A DNA stretch of 46,083 bases from JBMOMT01 sp049324835. Its GTDB lineage: Bacteria; Chloroflexota; Anaerolineae; CAYNKW01. The stretch is taken from NCBI GenBank assembly GCA_049324835.1, contig JBMOMT010000069.1, positions 1 to 46,083 on the forward strand, written 5' to 3'. The notes under the pieces were generated by a model that was given only the letters and a program-made list of their open reading frames with translations, did not search any database and was not told where the DNA came from. A program made the translations under genes and the position numbers. This document shows, one piece after another, positions 40,254-46,083 of this stretch. Each line of letters opens with the position of its first letter. Positions within the stretch are counted from its first letter, which is position 1.

Positions 40254-40814
40254 ATGGACGAACAGTTGCCTTTGCCGGTCGCTGACAACTCGATAGATGT
40301 GGAGGTGGTGCGCGATGGCCGCCTGAAAAAGACGATCCGTTGGGAATGGCACGGCCATCAAGTGCGCATTCGCGCGCCAGAGCGCATCACCAAACGCGAG
40401 CTGGAGCAACACGTAGCCGAGATCGTGGAAAAGGTCAAATGCAGGCGGGCCCAGGTTCGCGCCCGCGCCGACGCTGACCTGGAGGCGCGCGCCAGCGAGA
40501 TCAACCGTCGCTATTTTGATGGTGAGATCGGCTGGCATTCCATCCGTTGGGTGAACAACATGCAGCGCCGGCTGGGCAGTTGTACCAACCACGGCCCCAC
40601 CGATGGCGACATCCGCATCAGCAGTCGTATCAGGGGCTGGCCCGATTGGGTGATCGATTACGTGATTGCTCACGAGCTGGCTCATCGTAAGCATCCAGAT
40701 CACAGCCAGGCGTTTTGGGACTATCTGAGCCGGCATCCCAAAACAGAGCGGGCGCGCGGCTTTATCCAGGGTGTGGCTTTTCAACTGGGCGAGGATGCAG
40801 AGGGGTGGTTGTGA
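40254..40814 (+). CDS. YgjP/DUF45-type zinc metalloprotease
   Basis: 186 residues from ATG 40254. It has a zinc-protease motif, VIAHELAHRKHPDHSQAFW (about 138-157), with HExxH and a third His, as in the YgjP (DUF45, gluzincin-like) family; the upstream YFDGEIGWHSIRWVNNMQRRLGSC is also typical. No signal peptide or membrane helix, so it acts in the cytoplasm; the physiological substrate is unknown. The gene is flanked by two strong terminators and is its own transcription unit. Confidence 0.85.
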   Translation: MDEQLPLPVADNSIDVEVVRDGRLKKTIRWEWHGHQVRIRAPERITKRELEQHVAEIVEKVKCRRAQVRARADADLEARASEINRRYFDGEIGWHSIRWVNNMQRRLGSCTNHGPTDGDIRISSRIRGWPDWVIDYVIAHELAHRKHPDHSQAFWDYLSRHPKTERARGFIQGVAFQLGEDAEGWL

Positions 40815-40817
40815 AAA

Positions 40818-40851
40818 AGCCACCAGGGGGAACCCCGGTGGCTTTTTTTTT
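40818..40851. terminator. Bidirectional intrinsic terminator
   Basis: AGCCACC (40818-40824) with GGTGGCT (40837-40843) plus inner GGGG/CCCC, a 5' A-run and nine T after the stem. It serves the metalloprotease and the convergent acyl-CoA synthetase gene. Confidence 0.88.
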
Positions 40852-40885
40852 CCGTCCTGCCCAGACGAGGTGGTTTCCGACCGTC

Positions 40886-42580
40886 CTATTTTTGCAGTTC
40901 CTGATCGCGTAATTCGCGCCTCAAGATCTTGCCCACGGTGCTCTTGGGCAGTGTATCCAGAAATTCGACAAACTTGGGCACTTTGTAGGGCGCCAGGTTG
41001 TCGCGGCAATACTGGAGGATCTCCTCCTCTGTGGCTGTCTGGCCGGGTTTGAGCACCACGAAAACCTTTACCCGCTCGCCTTTGCCCTCCATCGGCACGC
41101 CGATGGCGGCGGCTTCCAGCACCTTGGGGTTCTCGTAGAGCGCGTCTTCGATCTCGCGGGGGTAAATGTTGTAACCGCCCGCACCCAGAATCATGTCTTT
41201 CTTGCGGTCTACGATGCGGAAATAACCATCCTCGTCCATCACCGCCACGTCGCCGGTGTGGAGCCACGGATTGCCTCCCTCTGGGCCGGGCCGCAGGGTG
41301 TTGGCCGTTTCGGTGGGCATGTTCCAGTAGCCCTTCATCACCTGGGGGCCACGGATGCACAACTCGCCTTGTTCACCCACGGCCACTTCCTGCTCGCCGG
41401 TGGCCGTATCGACGATCTTGACCTCGGTATCGGGCCAGGGCAGGCCGATGGTGCCAATGCGGTTTTCACCAAAGATGGGGTTGGCGTGGGTCACCGGCGA
41501 CGCCTCGCTCAGGCCATACCCTTCCACCAGGCGGGCGCCGGTGAGCTCCTGAAAGCGCTGCTGTACTTCCACCGGCAGGCCTGCTGCGCCGCTCAGACAG
41601 GCTCTGATAGAGCTGACGTCGTATTTTTGCAGTTCGGGGTAATTGTTGATGGCGACGTACATGGCCGGCACGCCGGGATACATGGAGGGTTTGTGTTTGG
41701 TGATGTTTTCAAGCACGTCATCCAACTTGCGTGGATCGGGAACCAGGAGCATCGCCGCGCCAATGAGGGTTCCCAGGTTCATGCAGGTGGTCATGGCATA
41801 GCTGTGGTAAAGCGGCAGTGTGGTCAAGATCACGTCCTGCCCCTCTTGAGCATTGACCCACACCTGGCACTGAACAGCGTTGACCAGGATGTTCTTGTGG
41901 GTCAGTTGAGCGCCTTTGGAAACGCCGGTGGTGCCGCCGGTGTACATCAGCACGGCGGTATCATCCCAGGTCACCTCTACCGGCTGTGGTTTGGCTGCTG
42001 CGTTGGCCAGCACGTCGCTGAACCAATGGGTGTTGGCGTCGCCCGAGATATCGACCTTGTGGCCCATCTTTTTTTCCATGAGCAGGGTGAACAGCAACTT
42101 GACGATGGGTGGAAAATAGGTTTTGATTTTGGCCACGATGACGTGGCGCAGGTTGGTCTCGGAGCGAATTTGCTTGATGAGGGGGTACATGGCGCTGAGG
42201 GTGACCATGACCTCGGCTCCAGAGTCGCGCAGTTGATGGCGCATTTCGCGAGCGGTGTAGAGAGGGTTGCAGGGCACCACGATGGCGCCAATGCGCAGCA
42301 CGGCGTAATAGGCGATGGGGAACTGGGGGCAGTTGGGCAGATGGATGGCGACACGATCGCCTTTTTTGATACCAAAAGCCTGCAATGCCGCGGCGAAACG
42401 ATCCACCGCCTGGTTGTAGTCGCGGAAGGGGATGGTGTTGCTTCGAAACACGAGCGCCGGGCGCTCCGGATGCTTGCCGGCCGTCTCCTCCAGGGCAGCC
42501 GGCATGACCGTTTTGGGATAATCGATGTGCTCTGGCACGTGGGGCTCGTAGAACTTGAGCCAGGGCTTGTCCTCGTACAT
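40886..42580 (-). CDS. Long-chain acyl-CoA synthetase (FadD-like)
   Basis: 564 residues. Activates fatty acids with ATP and CoA through an acyl-adenylate. Adenylate-forming motifs are all present: A3 VLMYTGGTTGVSKGAQLTHKN, A5 VEGYGLSEASPVTHANP, A7 WLHTGDVAVMDEDGYF, A8 IVDRKKDMILGAGGYNIYPREIED and the catalytic Lys in STVGKILRRELR. The long N-terminus (about 45 residues before the core, WLKFYEPHVPEHIDYP) is typical of FadD. ATG 42580 with AAGGAGGCG. Closely linked to a paralogue upstream. Confidence 0.92.
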   Translation of the reverse strand: MYEDKPWLKFYEPHVPEHIDYPKTVMPAALEETAGKHPERPALVFRSNTIPFRDYNQAVDRFAAALQAFGIKKGDRVAIHLPNCPQFPIAYYAVLRIGAIVVPCNPLYTAREMRHQLRDSGAEVMVTLSAMYPLIKQIRSETNLRHVIVAKIKTYFPPIVKLLFTLLMEKKMGHKVDISGDANTHWFSDVLANAAAKPQPVEVTWDDTAVLMYTGGTTGVSKGAQLTHKNILVNAVQCQVWVNAQEGQDVILTTLPLYHSYAMTTCMNLGTLIGAAMLLVPDPRKLDDVLENITKHKPSMYPGVPAMYVAINNYPELQKYDVSSIRACLSGAAGLPVEVQQRFQELTGARLVEGYGLSEASPVTHANPIFGENRIGTIGLPWPDTEVKIVDTATGEQEVAVGEQGELCIRGPQVMKGYWNMPTETANTLRPGPEGGNPWLHTGDVAVMDEDGYFRIVDRKKDMILGAGGYNIYPREIEDALYENPKVLEAAAIGVPMEGKGERVKVFVVLKPGQTATEEEILQYCRDNLAPYKVPKFVEFLDTLPKSTVGKILRRELRDQELQK

Positions 42581-42662
42581 GTTTCGCCTCCTTGTGATAT
42601 GCCTCTCTAACCGAGAACGTTGGGCCGGTCGGGCGCTGTGCCTGCCGGCCTATTGATAACAG

Positions 42663-44234
42663 CTATCCGTTGCGCAGTTCTGTCTTGAGCACCTTGCCGG
42701 TGGCTGTCATGGGCAGCGTGTCTCGGAACTCTACCTGACGGGGATATTTGTAGGCCGCCATGCGCTCCTTACAATAGGCCACGATCTCTTTGGCCAGTTT
42801 GAGCTGTTCTGTCTCGCTCGCCAGACGGTCGGCATAGTTGGGGTGGGCGACGACGAAGGCCTTGACCTCCTCACCCAGGGCAACGTCGGCCACGCCGACG
42901 ACGGCGCACAGTGAGACCGCCGGGTGCGCCTGGAGCACTTCTTCGACTTCGCGGGGATAGACGTTCAGCCCGCCGCGGATGATCATGTCTTTTTTACGGT
43001 CGACGATGAAAAAGTAACCGTCCTCGTCCATGTAGGCCAGGTCACCGGTGTGAAACCAATCGCCACGCATGGCCTCGGCGGTGGCCTCCGGGCGTTTGTA
43101 GTAGCCCTTCATCACGTTGTGGCCGCGGATGACGATCTCGCCGACGTTCTGGGGGCCGGGGGGCAGCTCGTTGTCGTCGTCGTCCAAGATCTTTATTTCC
43201 ACTCCCCAGATGGGCAGACCGATGGAGCCCGGCTTGCGGGGCCGCTCTCGGACGTTGAAACTGGCCACCGGCGAGGTTTCCGACAGGCCATAACCCTCCA
43301 GGATGGTGACGTCGTATTTTTCTTCAAAGCCTTTCATCAACTCCACCGGCAGCGCCGCTGCGCCAGAGACGCAGAGCCGCAGGTCGGCGGCGATCTGGGC
43401 CAGGTTGAAACGATCTGCTTCCGGAAAATTGAGCAGATACCAGTACATGGTGGGCACGCCGGCAAAAACCGTCACCCGATCGCGTTGAAAGAGACTCAGC
43501 GCCGCCTCCGGCGTAAAGCGGGGCAGCATGGTCATCGTGGCCCCGGCGTAGAGCGTCAGGTTCTGGCAACAGGTCTGGCCAAAAGAGTGAAACAGCGGCA
43601 GCGCCACCATCACCACGTCGTCGGGTGTGGCGCTCATGAGCCGATCGGCCGCAAAGGCGGCGTTGTAAAACATGTTAAAGTGGGTCAATTCCGCACCCTT
43701 GGGGCGGCCGGTGGTGCCAGAGGTGTAGAGAATGACAGCAGTATCGTCGGGCATGGTCTGGGCAGTGTCAAAAGTCGATGGAGCCTCGCGCAGCAGCGCC
43801 TGGAAATCCAGCGCGCCGCCCGGCACGTTGCTCTGGGGCGCGAAAACGATCAGATTGTGGCAGGTCTCGTGCGCCTCGTCGAAGCCTTTGGCGGCTTCTT
43901 CCAAAAAACCTTCGTAGACCACCATCGCCACCGAGTCGGAATCTTCCAGGTGATAGGCCACCTCTGGCGCTTTGAACAGCACGTTGAGGGGCACCACCGT
44001 TGCGCCCAATTTGAGGATGCCGTAATAGGCGATGGTAAAAGCCGGCATGTTGGGCATCATGAGGGCTACTTTGTCGCCTCGTTTCACGCCCAGGCTGTGT
44101 AACACGTTGGCGAACTTGTTTGCCATGACGTTGAGCTGGGCATAAGAGTATTCGAGTTCGTTGAAAATGATGGCCCTGCGATCGGGGTACGTCCTGGCAC
44201 TTGCTTCCACTAACAAGGAAAGGTTCAGGCTCAT
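42663..44234 (-). CDS. Acyl-CoA synthetase (medium/long-chain, AMP-forming)
   Basis: 523 residues, shorter at the N-terminus than its neighbour. The same superfamily motifs are intact: ILYTSGTTGRPKGAELTHFN, LEGYGLSETSPVASFNV, WFHTGDLAYMDEDGYFFIVDRKKD and MTATGKVLKTELR. It is a diverged paralogue of the adjacent synthetase, so the pair probably differs in chain-length preference (inference). ATG 44234 with GAGGAGGCGG. First gene of a two-gene fatty-acid-activation unit. Confidence 0.9.
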   Translation of the reverse strand: MSLNLSLLVEASARTYPDRRAIIFNELEYSYAQLNVMANKFANVLHSLGVKRGDKVALMMPNMPAFTIAYYGILKLGATVVPLNVLFKAPEVAYHLEDSDSVAMVVYEGFLEEAAKGFDEAHETCHNLIVFAPQSNVPGGALDFQALLREAPSTFDTAQTMPDDTAVILYTSGTTGRPKGAELTHFNMFYNAAFAADRLMSATPDDVVMVALPLFHSFGQTCCQNLTLYAGATMTMLPRFTPEAALSLFQRDRVTVFAGVPTMYWYLLNFPEADRFNLAQIAADLRLCVSGAAALPVELMKGFEEKYDVTILEGYGLSETSPVASFNVRERPRKPGSIGLPIWGVEIKILDDDDNELPPGPQNVGEIVIRGHNVMKGYYKRPEATAEAMRGDWFHTGDLAYMDEDGYFFIVDRKKDMIIRGGLNVYPREVEEVLQAHPAVSLCAVVGVADVALGEEVKAFVVAHPNYADRLASETEQLKLAKEIVAYCKERMAAYKYPRQVEFRDTLPMTATGKVLKTELRNG

Positions 44235-44449
44235 GGCCGCCTCCTCGCGCGATGACTTGTGTGTGGATCAGTTGATCAAGACGTGGTTCGTTACCGAAAA
44301 GAGAGGTCAAAAAGCGCCAACAGGCTCGATAAAGGAATCGGTCTATCCGTCAAGGGGGGCAAAGTCTGGCTGTGACGGATGATATGTCTATTGTACAACA
44401 GCCTGGGAGAAAGAGCAAGTCCGGGGTAAAAAGAATCGATCCTCGCACG

Positions 44450-45741
44450 TCATTCGTGGCGCAGCGCGTCGAGAGGGTCCAGGCGGGCGGCGCGGGCGGC
44501 AGGGTAGAGGCCAGCCAGCAGGCCCACCAACGCCGCAAAACCCAGGGCTGCCAGCACCAACCCCCAGGTGACGATGAAAAACGTGGCCTGCACCTGGATG
44601 TCTTGCCATTCCATGATGGCCCGAATGAGACGATCCAGCCCCTGGCCCAGCAGCCAGCCCAATACGATGCCCACCACGCCGCCCAACAACCCGATGAGAG
44701 CCGATTCCACCACGAACAGCGCGCGGATGTCGCCGGGCGAAGCGCCCACCGCCTTGAGGATGCCGATCTCGCGGGTGCGCTCGTACACGGCCATGACCAT
44801 GGTGTTGGCAATGCCGATGCTGGCTACAAACAGCGCCAGTCCACCCACCGCGCCCAACATCGTCTCCATGACGATGGTGGCCCTGTTGACCATGTCCAGC
44901 ATCATCTTGACCGATTGCACCCGAAAATCGCGCGCTTGCAGCAGGTCCAGGATGTGGGTGGCGTCGTTGAGCGAGGCGGCGCGGATGGTCAACGAATCGT
45001 AGCCGCGGCTGGCCAGGTAATCGGGATTGTTATACCACCAACGCAGCATCTCCAGGCGGGCCGGCAGGCCCAGTGTCACTGCGGCGTAATCGTCGGCCCC
45101 ATAATAGGTGTCGAATACACCGGCGATTTGCACCGGCAGCCGGAAACTATCGCCGCGCGGCGCGCGCAATACGATGGCCGCCTCCCGCCCGATCAGCCCC
45201 TGGTACTCGGTCGCAGAGAGGCCCAGCTTCTCCAGGGTGTAGGTATTGACGGTGATGATACCATCGGCTTCGCTGGGCGGCTCCTGGCCGTAGATGAATT
45301 CGACCTGAGGCACGAACGGCTCCGATGGCCCGTTAGCGCGCGACCAGGCCCGCACGAACACCATTTGGCCGTCTAGCTCCAGGCCGATGTTCATGGCATA
45401 AGGCAGTTGCAGGCCGGCCTCCACCTGCAGCACGTCGTCGCGGGCGCGCAATTCCTGGATCAGCGCATCGCTGATGAGCACCTTGCGCGGCGGCTCGCCA
45501 AAAGCATCGAAGGCGCTGCGCTCCTCGGTCACCGGAAAGACGCGCAGCGTCTCCAGACCCAGTGTGTCAAAGCTGCCCAGCATTTCCCGGCGCACGCCGA
45601 TGCCCAGCGAGACCATGGTCACGATGGTGACGATGCCCACCGTCACCCCCACCGCGCTGAGGGCGGTGCGAACCTTGTGTCGGCCCAGGTTGTTCAAGGC
45701 GGTCTTGAGCACATCTCGGCGGGTCAACCGGTCACGGTGGT

Positions 45742-45745
<4 letters not shown>
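44450..45745 (-). CDS. MacB/FtsX-type ABC transporter permease
   Basis: 431 residues. The N-terminal helix (about 24-50, VRTALSAVGVTVGIVTIVTMVSLGIG) precedes a large extracytoplasmic MacB-like domain (about 55-305). Three C-terminal helices follow (LGAVGGLALFVASIGIANTM, then about 350-380 and 395-425) with the family motif YERTREIGILKAVGASPGDI. The layout is that of the MacB/LolCDE/FtsX mechanotransmission group, exporting lipoproteins, peptides or drugs. ATG 45745 overlaps the stop of the ATPase gene by ATGA, so the two are translationally coupled. Confidence 0.85.

Positions 45746-46083
<338 letters not shown>

Overview
The window looks like a core-genome segment of a GC-rich member of the Chloroflexota (Anaerolineae/Caldilineae type), probably from an uncultured genome. 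The lineage is inferred, not proven. The clues are long Thr/Pro (TPTP) linkers in several surface proteins, secreted proteins with GGLEILGYPIT-type repeats, a SpoVS protein, a short EF-Ts, a PGI/PMI-type isomerase and a DUF4015 glycosidase-like protein. Start codons are often TTG or GTG. Most promoters are plain sigma-70 type, with a TTGNCT-like -35, a 16-18 bp spacer and a TATAAT-like -10.

Layout. 1-1429: the end of an unidentified ORF abuts a 5'-truncated penicillin-acylase gene. 1438-1576: MITE-like repeat. 1629-9549: a TPR lytic transglycosylase, then a probable operon of a sensor kinase lacking its phospho-accepting histidine, a double-LysM protein and an unknown 410-aa protein. 9645-12341 (minus): YtxH-like protein, SIS protein, a MoxR remnant and a triple zinc-ribbon membrane protein. 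A parS-like site sits at 12440 in a divergent promoter region, followed by a methyltransferase. 13566-15693: selD with an in-frame UGA (Sec18), divergent from a LysR regulator. 15748-15986: a probable small structured RNA on the minus strand behind a Pho-box-like array of four 11-bp repeats. 16057-23207: an OmpR/PhoB-type response regulator divergent from rpsO-pnp, then lepB, an AI-2E-transporter/HAD fusion and PGI/PMI. 23285-25744: RidA, an oriC-like region with DnaA boxes bracketed by two MITE-like copies, and dnaA. 26397-34902: a carboxypeptidase-regulatory-repeat/DUF4015 protein, rpsB-tsf-pyrH-frr, uppS-cdsA and a TPR membrane protein. 34991-38169: spoVS divergent from dnaX-ybaB-recR. 38205-40814: small membrane proteins, a secreted repeat protein and a YgjP-type metalloprotease. 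40886-46083 (minus): two acyl-CoA synthetases and a MacB-type ABC exporter whose ATPase runs off the window.

Together this is an origin-proximal housekeeping region: replication (oriC, dnaA, dnaX, recR, parS), translation (S15, S2, EF-Ts, RRF), RNA turnover (PNPase) and envelope lipid synthesis (UppS, CdsA). The most noteworthy points are the selenoprotein SelD with its LysR partner, the Pho-box-linked RNA, the histidine-less kinase, the possible RNA switch in front of pnp, and the MITE-flanked origin. No tRNA, rRNA or CRISPR array was found.
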